Assembly: GCF_900215625.1 (NCBI RefSeq)
Contig: NZ_OBEK01000001.1
Span: forward strand, 682,001 to 746,000
Length of the DNA stretch: 64,000 nt
Reading direction: 5' to 3'
From: Terribacillus aidingensis
GTDB taxonomy: Bacteria; Bacillota; Bacilli; Bacillales; Amphibacillaceae
The notes under the pieces are model-generated. The model was given only the letters and a program-made list of their open reading frames with translations, ran no database searches and had not been told where the DNA came from. Made by a program: the position numbers and the translations under genes. Shown here one piece after another: positions 41,528 through 50,683 of this stretch. The number at the start of each line of letters is the position of its first letter. The stretch's first letter is position 1.

Positions 41528-43132
41528 ATGAAGTTTACAATCGCAATACCAGTATATAATGACGAGAATACAATTAAGCAGTGTTTAGATAGTGTAATCA
41601 AGCAGACAATCGGGAAAGACAAGCTAGAGATTATCTGTGTGAATGATGGCTCGACTGACCAAAGTCCGGCTATCTTGGAGGAGTACAGCAATACATATCA
41701 TTTTGTTCGAGTTGTTCATCAAGAGAATAGCGGCTCACCAAGCGGACCGCGCAATAAGGCAATTGAGATTGCTACAGGTGATTATATCTTCTTTGTTGAC
41801 GGCGACGATTATCTTGGAGAAGAAGCATTAGAGAGAATGGAGGAGAAAGTGCTTCAGTATGACAGCGACATTGTTGTTGGAAAATATGTAGGTATTAATA
41901 GGGGTGTCCCTGCTGCTATATTCCGTAATCCGGATAATTTCAGTTTTTATGGATCCAATGCCATGTATACGGTTAGTGTACAGAAATTATTTCGAGTCAG
42001 CTTACTGCGGGAACATAACATCCGCTTCCCAGAGCATTATTCTTTAGGGGAAGATCAGCCGTTTATTATTCAGGCCTACGCTTATTCTAATTCCATCTCC
42101 ATCGTGAATGACTACCCTTGTTACTATCTAACCAATAACTTGACTGTGGGCAGAGAGCAGCTTACGAAGAAACCGATAACAGGCCGTCTTTATATGCATC
42201 AATTTGAAGAGACACTAGCAGCGATACAAAGTTTAAACCTGCCGAGAGAGAAGAAACTTCGCACGTATTACCAATACTTAACGCGGGTTTTAAATATTGA
42301 ATTGCGAACTACCATCGTGCGTTCCTTCCAAATGGAAGACAAACACTTTATTTTTGATTCATTGAAGGCTTTAATAAAACAGCACAATTATTTAGATATT
42401 TATCCAAACTTTAATACGAGAGAAAAACTGCTCCTGCGTATTATTGAACAAGGGGAACTGGAAGATCTTATTAATTTCTGGTACGCTGAGCGTCATCCTG
42501 GGAATATGCAAGTATTTCATGGATTGGTGTATCCGAAAACAGAAAAGGCTTATGAACTAGCAAAAGCCGAATCGTTATCGTTTCACCGTTCCAACAAGTT
42601 AACTGCGGCGGTGACTCGTGTTCAGAAAGCAGCAGCAGGATTATTGATAGAGGGGTATCATTACCATTCGCTAGTAGATGCATCGGATGAACAGCTATAT
42701 GTAAAATTAAGCGATAGAGACAGTGATCGTGTCATATCCCTTGCAGTCCAGAAGGGTGCTTATCAAATAGACAGTCCTATACCAGTTAATCCCGAGGTAA
42801 TGCAAGAACAGATTGTTTCCCAGTTCCATGTGGTTATCCCTGCTTCTGTGTTAGAGGAGCTGGAAGCTACTAAGGGAATTGTCGATATGCACCTCGTCAG
42901 CAGAATCGAAAATTATACAGCTATAGCTCGTATATTGGGTGAGTTTACCCATCACCTAACAGCTAAGCACGTATCATCGAGGAAGAAAAGTAGAGAGTTA
43001 ACTATCACAACCTACAATACAAAGCATGGTAACCTGTCCTTAAAGCTGCAGGATACAGCAAAAAAGAAACCGAAACAACTTAGTCGGAAACAGCGTATCT
43101 CCAACAAAATCAAGCGAATGCTAAAAGCATAA
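41528..43132 (+). CDS. GT2 glycosyltransferase, TarS/TarQ-like (WTA glycosylation)
   Basis: 534 aa; ATG after GGAGGAAAG. N-terminal GT-A domain: MKFTIAIPVYNDENTIKQ, VNDGSTDQSPAIL, FFVDGDDYLGEEAL (metal DxD) and the probable catalytic base in SLGEDQPF. Features such as NSGSPSGPRNKAIE and GINRGVPAAIFR parallel S. aureus TarS, the inverting enzyme that adds GlcNAc to polyribitol phosphate, and TarQ of B. subtilis W23. The C-terminal half (about 340-534) is beta-rich and may be a trimerisation/carbohydrate-binding part as in TarS. No TM segment. Likely modifies the poly(GroP) chain, but the sugar is unknown. Confidence 0.8.
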   Translation: MKFTIAIPVYNDENTIKQCLDSVIKQTIGKDKLEIICVNDGSTDQSPAILEEYSNTYHFVRVVHQENSGSPSGPRNKAIEIATGDYIFFVDGDDYLGEEALERMEEKVLQYDSDIVVGKYVGINRGVPAAIFRNPDNFSFYGSNAMYTVSVQKLFRVSLLREHNIRFPEHYSLGEDQPFIIQAYAYSNSISIVNDYPCYYLTNNLTVGREQLTKKPITGRLYMHQFEETLAAIQSLNLPREKKLRTYYQYLTRVLNIELRTTIVRSFQMEDKHFIFDSLKALIKQHNYLDIYPNFNTREKLLLRIIEQGELEDLINFWYAERHPGNMQVFHGLVYPKTEKAYELAKAESLSFHRSNKLTAAVTRVQKAAAGLLIEGYHYHSLVDASDEQLYVKLSDRDSDRVISLAVQKGAYQIDSPIPVNPEVMQEQIVSQFHVVIPASVLEELEATKGIVDMHLVSRIENYTAIARILGEFTHHLTAKHVSSRKKSRELTITTYNTKHGNLSLKLQDTAKKKPKQLSRKQRISNKIKRMLKA

Positions 43133-43208
43133 CCGGGTTATTGTTTTGAAAATGTTTGTCGTTATGCTATCTTAAGTAAACAATTATTCCGCTTAGGAGG
43201 ATACAACA

Positions 43209-44753
43209 ATGAAAACACCTGTATTTGTGTTTAACTCATTAAACGTTAAACGCGGTGGGTTAACAAAAGCGGTATTAAAGCGTGCCAACCTCTTGGTCAA
43301 CTATTGTCCGGAGGTTGTCTTCTTTACACTTGCGTATCAACAAGACCATCTGAATATTATTGAAAAGCTATATGAGTCCGGACAAATGGACAGACGTATT
43401 AAAGTAAGGAACTTTTACACAGATATGCTCGGTGTGGAGCACGTAAAGGAGCCGACTGTTATGCCGGTGGAGTTGGAAGGCTACAGTCATATTCTTGATA
43501 AGAAGAGTAATTTACCTGCGTATCGTTACTATAACAATGGATTATATGAGCAATATCGACGTTTTCAAGAAGACGGTTCCTTAAAATTAATTGATTATAT
43601 GGATGAAAGCCGTACAAGGCAGCGCAGGGAAGAATATTTGCGTAATAACCGCCTAATTAGAGTAAGTCATATGGACATCACAAATAACAAAGCAAAGCTG
43701 CATCGCTATTACCACACAGATGGCACTTGTAAAATCGCGGTTTGGCTGGACGAACCTGATGTTGAAGGAAGAACAATCTTATTTGACGGGGAAGCTAAAG
43801 AATTTGCCAAGATTGATCACGCCTATGCATATTGGATTGAAAAAGCAGTGGCAGCTTATGAGTCACCAGTCTTGTTATCGGACTCCAGGAAGACTGATGA
43901 AACAGTTTTACAGGTCAAAGGCGATTTCGAGAAGATAGGGGTAGCACACAGCTCCCATATTGCAGCACCATATAAAGATGATTCAGATACGAAGGCCACC
44001 TGGCACACTTTCTTTGACGGAATGGATGATTTCAGCAAAGTTGTTGTCCTGACGGAACACCAGAAAAAGGACGTTATCTCCAGGTATCATATTGACTCTG
44101 AAAGACTGCAGGTTATTCCGCATGCAGCACCCGAAAACGTACAAGCTTCATATGAAAATGCAGATCCGCATCTTGCAGTTGCTCTTTCGCGGTACTCAGA
44201 AGAAAAAGCAGTAGATGAGGGCATACGTGCATTCCGTCACGTTGTGGATAAGCTGCCAGATGCACGTTACCTAATATATGGTTTTGGTCCGATGGAGTCG
44301 CAATTGAAGAAGCTTATCAACGAACTCGGATTGCAGGATAATGTGAAGCTTATGGGCTTCACTGATAATCCTTCGGCCGTCTATCAGTCTGCAGCTTGTT
44401 CCATTCTGACCTCCAATTATGAAGGTTTTGGCATGGTGCTGACAGAAAGCATGGCTGCAGGTACACCAGCTATTTCATACGATATAAAGTATGGACCAAG
44501 AGAAATTATCCGTGACGGTGTTGATGGCTTTATTGTAGAACCGGGAAATCAGAAATTACTTGCTGAAAAGATACTTTCAATTATGGAAGATCAACAGCTG
44601 CGTCAAAGTATGGCAGAAAGAGCAGTGGAAATATCTGATCGATACAGTGAAGAGAAATACAACCAATCCTGGATCGCTTTATTTAAAAATCAATCCGTAC
44701 AAGCGAACAATAAGAAGAAATCTTTATTCGGTTTTATGAGAAAAGATAATTGA
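43209..44753 (+). CDS. GT4 glycosyltransferase, TarM/TagE-like (copy 1)
   Basis: 514 aa; ATG behind TAGGAGG. The architecture matches TarM/TagE enzymes that glycosylate teichoic acid chains with retention: N-terminal VFNSLNVKRGGLTKAVLKRA, the SGQMDRRIKV segment, a beta-rich inserted domain (about 110-230), VLLSDSRKTDETV, then the GT-B donor domain with ALSRYSEEKAVDEGIRAF, YGFGPMESQLKKLI, and EGFGMVLTESMAAGTPAISYDIKYGP (E-x7-E). It is strongly similar along its whole length to the next gene, indicating tandem duplication. Cytoplasmic; acts on lipid-linked poly(GroP) before export. Confidence 0.85.
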   Translation: MKTPVFVFNSLNVKRGGLTKAVLKRANLLVNYCPEVVFFTLAYQQDHLNIIEKLYESGQMDRRIKVRNFYTDMLGVEHVKEPTVMPVELEGYSHILDKKSNLPAYRYYNNGLYEQYRRFQEDGSLKLIDYMDESRTRQRREEYLRNNRLIRVSHMDITNNKAKLHRYYHTDGTCKIAVWLDEPDVEGRTILFDGEAKEFAKIDHAYAYWIEKAVAAYESPVLLSDSRKTDETVLQVKGDFEKIGVAHSSHIAAPYKDDSDTKATWHTFFDGMDDFSKVVVLTEHQKKDVISRYHIDSERLQVIPHAAPENVQASYENADPHLAVALSRYSEEKAVDEGIRAFRHVVDKLPDARYLIYGFGPMESQLKKLINELGLQDNVKLMGFTDNPSAVYQSAACSILTSNYEGFGMVLTESMAAGTPAISYDIKYGPREIIRDGVDGFIVEPGNQKLLAEKILSIMEDQQLRQSMAERAVEISDRYSEEKYNQSWIALFKNQSVQANNKKKSLFGFMRKDN

Positions 44754-44813
44754 GACTACCGAGGCATTGTTACACGAGACAGCTAGAGAGTATCCCGATA
44801 GGAGGGAAATACA

Positions 44814-46361
44814 ATGAAAACACCTATATTCGTCTTTAATTCACTAAACGTAGAGCGAGGCGGTCTAACGAAAGCGGTGATGAAACGAGCAAACTTACTC
44901 GTGAACCATTATGAGAAGGTTGTATTCTTCACACTGGCTTTTCAGCAAGACCATAAAAATATAATAGAAAAGCTGTATCAATCCGGACAGCTAGACAGAA
45001 GAGTAGAAGTAAGAAACTATTATACAGACTTGTTGCATGTGAAAAAGGTTGATAATCCGAAAAAAGCATCAGCAGAGGTTGATGGGATGCATGCAATAAA
45101 AGATAAGAAGAGCAAACAGCCTGCTTATCGCTATTATAAAGATGGGCTGTATAAAGAATACCGCCGTTTTAACGGAGATGGTTCTTTAAAACTGATTGAT
45201 TATATGGATGATAGCAGAACACGTCTGCGCAGAGCAGAATATCTGCGGGATGGCCGTATAATCCGGACAAGCCATATGGACAAGCTTACGAATAAACCTA
45301 AACTGCATCGTTATTTGCTTGAAGATGGAAGATGCCGAATGACGGTTTGGGTCAATCCTTCTGGCAGTGAAGGCAGAGTCATTCTCTTCGGTAAGAAAGA
45401 TGTGGAATATGATTCAATCAACCATGCATATGCGGCTTGGATTGATCAAGCTGCCCAGGACTATGCAGAGCCAGTGCTGCTGTCTGATTCCAGGAAGACG
45501 GATGAGACCGTTCTGCTTGTACAGACGGAGGCGGAAAAGATAGCTGTTGCACATAATAACCACTTTGAGTCTCCCTACGATGAATCGGCTAAGACGAAAC
45601 GTACTTGGAAGCACTTCGTGGAAGGCATCAATTCCTTTGATCATGTAGTATTTCTTACACAAGAACAAGAAAAAGACATTGCCTCGCGTTATGATGTGAC
45701 GACAAATGTGCATGTTATTCCGCATGCTGCACCGGAAACAGTTCCTGCACAGCAAGCATATCAGCCGAAGGTGGCGGTCACGCTTGCTCGCTTTGAAGGA
45801 CAAAAACGTCTTGATGAAGGGATTGCTGCATTCAAGCATGTAGTCGAGGAAATTCCAGATGCTGAATATCATATCTATGGTTTCGGTCCTCTGGAAGATG
45901 AGCTGAAGAAGCAAATCAAGCAGCTTGGTTTAGAGAGGAATGTGAAACTATTAGGTTTCTCTTCAAATGCAGCAGCATCTTATCAATCAGCTGCTTGTAC
46001 CATTCTCACGTCCGATTTTGAAGGCTTCGGTATGATTCTTACGGAAACACTTGCAGCTGGTACGCCAGCTGTTGCTTATGATATCAAGTACGGTCCAAAG
46101 GATATTATAAGAAATGACGTAGATGGTTATCTTGTCAAAAAAGGTGACCAAAAGGCTCTCGCTGACAAAGTGGTTGACATTATGCGTGATACGAAACTGC
46201 GTGATCGGTTATCGGAACGGGCTGTTGAAGTGACAGATCGATTTAGTGAAGAGAGCTTCCGCAAAGATTGGATAGAAATGTTTGGACAGACTTATACACC
46301 AGACGAAAACAACCAGCATAAAGAAAAGAAACGCTCGTTTTTCGGTTTCGGCCGTAAATAA
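44814..46361 (+). CDS. GT4 glycosyltransferase, TarM/TagE-like (copy 2)
   Basis: 515 aa; ATG behind TAGGAGGGA. A paralogue of the preceding gene with the same order of motifs: VFNSLNVERGGLTKAVMKRA, SGQLDRRVEV, VLLSDSRKTDETV, TLARFEGQKRLDEGIAAF, YGFGPLEDELKKQI and EGFGMILTETLAAGTPAVAYD. Differences concentrate in the inserted domain and the last 25 residues. Two retaining enzymes plus a TarS-like inverting one could give alternative sugar decorations of the WTA chain. A hairpin terminator follows. Confidence 0.85.
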   Translation: MKTPIFVFNSLNVERGGLTKAVMKRANLLVNHYEKVVFFTLAFQQDHKNIIEKLYQSGQLDRRVEVRNYYTDLLHVKKVDNPKKASAEVDGMHAIKDKKSKQPAYRYYKDGLYKEYRRFNGDGSLKLIDYMDDSRTRLRRAEYLRDGRIIRTSHMDKLTNKPKLHRYLLEDGRCRMTVWVNPSGSEGRVILFGKKDVEYDSINHAYAAWIDQAAQDYAEPVLLSDSRKTDETVLLVQTEAEKIAVAHNNHFESPYDESAKTKRTWKHFVEGINSFDHVVFLTQEQEKDIASRYDVTTNVHVIPHAAPETVPAQQAYQPKVAVTLARFEGQKRLDEGIAAFKHVVEEIPDAEYHIYGFGPLEDELKKQIKQLGLERNVKLLGFSSNAAASYQSAACTILTSDFEGFGMILTETLAAGTPAVAYDIKYGPKDIIRNDVDGYLVKKGDQKALADKVVDIMRDTKLRDRLSERAVEVTDRFSEESFRKDWIEMFGQTYTPDENNQHKEKKRSFFGFGRK

Positions 46362-46364
46362 ACA

Positions 46365-46396
46365 GAAACAGCCGGTATATTACCGGCTGTTTTCTA
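46365..46396 (+). terminator. Terminator after tandem GT4 genes
   Basis: The stem GAAACAGCCGGTA / TACCGGCTGTTTTC is followed by T-rich sequence. Confidence 0.85.
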
Positions 46397-46400
46397 TTTG

Positions 46401-46449
46401 TGTAAATTCTATGTGAATAATTGTAAAGTTTTTATTTTCGTGGCATAAT
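46401..46449 (+). promoter_or_regulatory. tagA promoter with WalR/PhoP-like sites
   Basis: TGTAAA-TTCTA-TGTGAA (46401-46417, one mismatch) and a further TGTAAA at 46422 precede CATAAT at 46444-46449; TTGTAA at 46421-46426 is spaced 17 nt from it and can act as the -35. Confidence 0.5.
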
Positions 46450-46511
46450 GGGTAAGTCTATCAAACGAAGATTCCAACCTGATGGTTTGATCTTGAAAGG
46501 TTGTTACAAGC

Positions 46512-47237
46512 GTGTCAAATCAAGAAATCGTAGAAATAATGGATATTCCTTTCAATAAATTAACAGAAAACGAACTATTGCAGCAACATCTTTATCCGCG
46601 TATAAATGCGAACAAACGAACATATATCGTGACAGCTAACCCTGAAATTGTCATGCAGACGAGAGTAGATGCAATATATAAAAAGAGCGTGAAGAGCGCT
46701 GACTATATTATCCCAGACGGAGCAGGCATCGTTAAAGCTTCAAAGATTCTCGGTAATCCAATTGAAGAGCGCGTGACAGGGTTTGATCTCATGTTTAAGC
46801 TGCTTAGCTACGCTGAGAAGCATAACTTGAGCTGCTACTTTCTTGGCGCACAGCAAGAGGCGAATGATCGGGCTGTAAGCCGTGTTCGTAATTCATACCC
46901 CGGTATTCGGATTGCGGGAAGTCATCATGGATATTTTAACAATGATGAAGAAATAGCAAAACAAGTTGCAGCAGCGAAACCCGATCTTATCTTTGTGGCA
47001 ATGGGATTCCCAAGACAGGAAAACTTTATCGCCGCACATCTTCATCTGTTTGAAAAGGGTGTATTTATGGGAGTAGGCGGTGTGTTTGACATACTAGCTG
47101 GAGAAGTAAAACGAGCTCCAAGAGCATGGATTAAACTTAATTTGGAATGGCTTTATCGCTTAATTAAGCAGCCATTTCGCTGGAAACGAATTCTAAAAGC
47201 ATTCGAGTTTATGTTCCGTATTATGATTCGAAAATAA
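46512..47237 (+). CDS. tagA: GlcNAc-PP-undecaprenol ManNAc transferase TagA
   Basis: 241 aa from a GTG start. WecG/TagA/CpsF (GT26) family enzyme that adds ManNAc from UDP-ManNAc to C55-PP-GlcNAc, the second step of WTA linkage-unit synthesis. Motifs: TANPEIVMQTR (Thr/Asn site), DYIIPDGAGIVKASKILG (catalytic Asp), RVTGFDLMFKLL, CYFLGAQQEAND, PDLIFVAMGFPRQENFI and the C-terminal AWIKLNLEWLYRLIKQPFRWKR amphipathic membrane-targeting tail. In B. subtilis tagA is with tagB; here it stands alone, convergent with tagHG. Length is typical (about 250). Confidence 0.95.
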   Translation: MSNQEIVEIMDIPFNKLTENELLQQHLYPRINANKRTYIVTANPEIVMQTRVDAIYKKSVKSADYIIPDGAGIVKASKILGNPIEERVTGFDLMFKLLSYAEKHNLSCYFLGAQQEANDRAVSRVRNSYPGIRIAGSHHGYFNNDEEIAKQVAAAKPDLIFVAMGFPRQENFIAAHLHLFEKGVFMGVGGVFDILAGEVKRAPRAWIKLNLEWLYRLIKQPFRWKRILKAFEFMFRIMIRK

Positions 47238-47275
47238 AAAGATCGAAAGGCAATGACTGCCTTTCGATCTTTTTT
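47236..47275. terminator. Bidirectional terminator tagA/tagH
   Basis: AAAAAGATCGAAAGGCA / TGCCTTTCGATCTTTTTT with a 5-nt loop lies between converging genes. Confidence 0.92.
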
Positions 47276-48062
47276 AGTTAGCTGAGCCGGAAATAGCACG
47301 TTCACGGTATGCTTCTTTTTCTTGCTTCGACATCTTCTTAAATTCGTTTAAAAACTGATCGTACTTCGGAATTACCTCATCAATCGAGCCATACTCCCGC
47401 ACCTGTCCATATTCCAGCCAAAGAATCTTATCGCAGAATTGTTTCATTTGTCCAAGAGAGTGACTGACAAAAACCATTGTCTTGCCTCGATCTTTGAATT
47501 CATGCATTTTAGCAAGACTTTTCTCAGCGAAAGCTTTGTCTCCAACAGAGAGAGCTTCATCAATGATTAAGATGTCAGGATCAATATTGACGGAAATAGA
47601 GAAACCAAGTCGCGATTTCATCCCGCTGGAATAATTCTTCACTGGCTGGTCAATAAACTTCTCCAGCTCGGCGAATTCGATAATCTTTGGTTCAAGCTCT
47701 GCAATTTCTTTCTTATTAAGCCCAAGCATGAGGCACTTCAGTTCGATGTTTTGTCTCCCTGTTAAGTCGCCTTTCAAACCGGCAGAAACAGCGATAAGCG
47801 CTGCTTCACCGTTTAAGGTAACGGAACCATTCGTTTCCGGAACAATACCTGCAATGATATTGGAAAGCGTGGATTTACCGGAGCCATTAATCCCGATAAA
47901 TCCAACAACGTCCCCTTTTTCAGCTGTAAAGCTAACGTTACGCAAGGCATAAAAATCTTCCCCGTATTCTTTTGGGAAGATGATATCCTTAATGCGGTCA
48001 GAGCCTTTGCTATATAGTTTATATTTTTTACTTACATTTTCAACAATAATTGATTTATCCAT
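47274..48062 (-). CDS. tagH: Teichoic acid export ABC ATPase TagH
   Basis: 262 aa. ATPase subunit of the TagGH exporter that flips lipid-linked WTA. Walker A is GINGSGKSTLSN, the signature NYSSGMKSRLGF and Walker B ILIIDEALSVGD, followed by the H-loop VFVSHSLGQM. An N-terminal YKLYSKGSDRIKDII precedes the core, typical of polysaccharide ABC ATPases. B. subtilis TagH (527 aa) has a long extra C-terminal extension; this one is the short form seen in S. aureus TarH (about 264). It lies 16 nt after tagG on the minus strand. Confidence 0.94.
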   Translation of the reverse strand: MDKSIIVENVSKKYKLYSKGSDRIKDIIFPKEYGEDFYALRNVSFTAEKGDVVGFIGINGSGKSTLSNIIAGIVPETNGSVTLNGEAALIAVSAGLKGDLTGRQNIELKCLMLGLNKKEIAELEPKIIEFAELEKFIDQPVKNYSSGMKSRLGFSISVNIDPDILIIDEALSVGDKAFAEKSLAKMHEFKDRGKTMVFVSHSLGQMKQFCDKILWLEYGQVREYGSIDEVIPKYDQFLNEFKKMSKQEKEAYRERAISGSAN

Positions 48063-48078
48063 AAAAATCCCTTTCTAA

Positions 48079-48912
48079 TTAGAGAAAGTCGATAAAATGT
48101 CTTCTGAAACGGATATGAAGGGCAGAACCAATCATAAACAAGATCGCAGTAACAACCCAGAAATAAATCGTATATTCCCACGATTCAACGATGTACCAGC
48201 CATGCTGTCCCATTAAGGCTGCGCGATAGCCTTCTACAAGATAGTAAAGCGGATTTAGTTTCATAATTAACATCAAGAAATCAGGGAGTTTCTGTGAAAT
48301 CCACAAAATTGGTGTTAAGTACAACACCATTCGTAGCGTTGCTTGCAGCAATAATTGAATATCTCGTATAAGCGTAGTTAAGGTTGTCATTAACAATACA
48401 AATGCATACGTAAATGCGAGCGTAGCTATAATAAAATATGGTAGCTGAATGATATAGATACTAATAGGATATCCCGTTATTTGCATAAGTACAATTGTCA
48501 AAACGACAAGAATTAAATGCGGATATAGTTTCGAAAAAATAGTGATATTCGGGATAACACTCATTGGAAAATTCATTTTTGACAGCAAGCGCAGTCTTGA
48601 ATAAATCGATTTAGCACCTTGCGTTGCGGCCGGCTGGAAAAACATCCAAATAATTAAACCGGAAACAAGCCAAGGGAAAAATTGAAGATCTTTACCGCCA
48701 GATGGATTTGGTATTTGTCGTCCATCACCGCCGCTTATCAAATAACCAAAAACAAGCCAATAAATCGCAATTTGAATGAGCGGACTGATAATCTCCCAAG
48801 CCAATCCAAGATAGTTAGCACTATTGTTATTTCTTAATTCATAAAGTGAAATGCGTCGAATGAGATTAAAATGCTTGAGTTGTTCTTTTAGAACAGTAAT
48901 TGCTGATTTCAT
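48079..48912 (-). CDS. tagG: Teichoic acid export ABC permease TagG
   Basis: 277 aa, six predicted TM helices, ABC-2 permease of the polysaccharide/teichoic acid exporter class. An N-terminal amphipathic segment (LIRRISLYELRNNNSANYLG) precedes TM1; FFPWLVSGLIIWMFFQPAATQGAKSI and NPLYYLVEGYRAALMG are characteristic. It forms the channel half of TagGH. Encoded directly upstream of tagH in one operon. About the same length as B. subtilis TagG (275). Confidence 0.93.
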   Translation of the reverse strand: MKSAITVLKEQLKHFNLIRRISLYELRNNNSANYLGLAWEIISPLIQIAIYWLVFGYLISGGDGRQIPNPSGGKDLQFFPWLVSGLIIWMFFQPAATQGAKSIYSRLRLLSKMNFPMSVIPNITIFSKLYPHLILVVLTIVLMQITGYPISIYIIQLPYFIIATLAFTYAFVLLMTTLTTLIRDIQLLLQATLRMVLYLTPILWISQKLPDFLMLIMKLNPLYYLVEGYRAALMGQHGWYIVESWEYTIYFWVVTAILFMIGSALHIRFRRHFIDFL

Positions 48913-49032
48913 AAAAGCGTCCTTCCTGCTAGGATGTTCTTTTTGTTCAGACCTCTTAAATTATACTAGCAACAATGCTAGAAAACAATTTTATTTTACA
49001 TTGCCTTTACATTTGAAGCTGACGGACAAAAG

Positions 49033-49063
49033 GAACTGCCACCCAGAATGAGGTGGCAGTTTT
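49033..49063. terminator. Terminator after the LCP gene
   Basis: The stem AACTGCCACC / GGTGGCAGTT lies between the 3' end of the LCP gene and the tagG start region. Confidence 0.75.
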
Positions 49064-49069
49064 ATTAGT

Positions 49070-50437
49070 TTATGGGGTTGTCGTGCTTTCTGACGTGCCA
49101 TATGGTTGACTCGTGCTATCGTAAGAACTGGAAGAGTCAGTGCTGTCATAAGTTGAGCCGGTTTCGGTGCTGCTCTCTGTGTACCCAGCAGACCCATTGG
49201 TTTCGGAGGAGTCGGTAGTGCCTGTACTGCCATAAGTCGAGTTGGTTTCTGTACTGCTCTCCGTATATTCATCAGAACTGCTGCTTCCAGTAGAGTCGGT
49301 CGTACCAGTACTGTCATAAGTTGAATCAGTTTCTGTGCTGCTCTCCGTGTATCCAGCAGAACCGTTGCTTCCAGTAGAGTCAGTCGTCCCTGTACTGTCA
49401 TAAACACCGCTGCTGTCCGTTTCGACGCTATCTGTGTCTATTTCTGCCGATAAACCAAGATGTTCCCGCAGCTCTTTCTGTGCATCAGCTAGAGATGTCG
49501 GGTCGACTTGGTAATACCAAATGCCATCGGAGAGCTTGCCGCCAGTACCATCAAGATTCAGCGTATTAATTGTCAATTCGTTACTTGTCCCATATGAGAT
49601 AAAGCTCTTAATTTGATCGAATGTTAAGCTCGTTGTTAGGTTGTCCCCAACATCTTGAATTAAATCATCATATTTAAAGATAGAACTTGCCGAGGAGGCT
49701 TTGCTGATCATTGCTTTAATGATCTCCTGCTGACGTTTTCCGCGTTCGATGTCATTGTCGTAGTGGCGGGTACGTGCAAGCGCGAGTGCTTCTTCGCCAT
49801 TGAGTTCCTGTAATCCTTCCTCTAAGTGGATGGCATTTTTCTGGTCTTTTGAGTTTTGCTCGTACAGCTCATAAGGTACTTCTACTTCAATTCCGCCAAG
49901 TGTATCAATGATGTCCATAAAGGCATTGAAGTTAATTTCGGCATAATAATCGACCGGAACATTAAGGAAGTTTTCTACTGTTTCAACGCTGGCTTGTGCG
50001 CCGCCATAAGCGTGTGCATGCGTGATTTTCGTCTTTCTGTCCACTTCTGGGACGTACACGTACGAGTCGCGCGGAATGCTTAGCAAGTCTACACTATGCT
50101 CATCTTTGTTGAAGGTAGCCAGAATCATGGCGTCCGAACGAGCATTAGACTGATCTCTTGTGTCGCTGTCGTCCACTCCCATAAATAAAATCGAAACATT
50201 ATCTTCAACAGGGTCGACTGCTGCGTCACGTAAGTTGGATTTTTCCCGAGCATCGGCGACATGCGATTTTTCAATGGCATTGGCAGCAGAATTGTACAAG
50301 TGTGTCGCATAAGCTGCGCCGCCAGCTCCCAGAATTAAAATCGGGAGGAGTATGAGCATTAGAATTCGCTTTTTTTTGAGTTTCTTCTTTACTTTTCGCC
50401 TGGGAGGCTGAGATTGATAGGGTGACCTTCTTGACAT
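49070..50437 (-). CDS. LCP-family teichoic acid ligase (TagTUV-like) with Ser/Thr repeat tail
   Basis: 455 aa; ATG behind AAAGGAG. A Lys/Arg-rich cytoplasmic start, one TM helix (about 26-46), then the LytR-CpsA-Psr domain (about 75-330): SILFMGVDDSDTRDQ, RSDAMILATFN, LSIPRDSYVYVP, KITHAHAYGG, ALALARTRHYDNDIERGKRQQ with the Arg/Asp set that binds the polyprenyl pyrophosphate. LCP enzymes attach WTA to MurNAc C6. The final ~115 residues are unusual: a Ser/Thr/Gly/Asp-rich tail with a 28-residue repeat (YDSTGTTDSTGS-type units, three copies plus partial). B. subtilis TagT/U/V lack such a tail. Confidence 0.88.
   Translation of the reverse strand: MSRRSPYQSQPPRRKVKKKLKKKRILMLILLPILILGAGGAAYATHLYNSAANAIEKSHVADAREKSNLRDAAVDPVEDNVSILFMGVDDSDTRDQSNARSDAMILATFNKDEHSVDLLSIPRDSYVYVPEVDRKTKITHAHAYGGAQASVETVENFLNVPVDYYAEINFNAFMDIIDTLGGIEVEVPYELYEQNSKDQKNAIHLEEGLQELNGEEALALARTRHYDNDIERGKRQQEIIKAMISKASSASSIFKYDDLIQDVGDNLTTSLTFDQIKSFISYGTSNELTINTLNLDGTGGKLSDGIWYYQVDPTSLADAQKELREHLGLSAEIDTDSVETDSSGVYDSTGTTDSTGSNGSAGYTESSTETDSTYDSTGTTDSTGSSSSDEYTESSTETNSTYGSTGTTDSSETNGSAGYTESSTETGSTYDSTDSSSSYDSTSQPYGTSESTTTP
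49075..49415 (-). repeat. 84-bp tandem repeats encoding Ser/Thr-rich tail
   Basis: Three units of 28 codons plus a partial one, with the pattern Y-D/G-STGTTDS and SAGYTESSTET, at the 3' end of the LCP gene. Confidence 0.8.
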
Positions 50438-50683
50438 AATTAAGCTCCTTTATTGAATGTATCTGTATATTTATTCGTTTTCTGTTATTGGAAAATGGTG
50501 CCTAAAGTCATATACGCTATCCCTTATTGTACTATGAAAGCCAATCGACGTAAAATTACTATTAGATTACAAGCAGAGCCTGCCCTCATGCGGATTCTGC
50601 AGCTATTCCAGTCATTTTTCTAAACTTTTTCCACACTTTTTTATCGGGATTGCCGATTATAGGGGTGAAAGGAGGCGAGAGAC

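Noticed and set aside
49075-49415. Regular repeats resembling a CRISPR array
   Set aside because: They are in-frame coding repeats of the LCP protein tail with no unique spacers.
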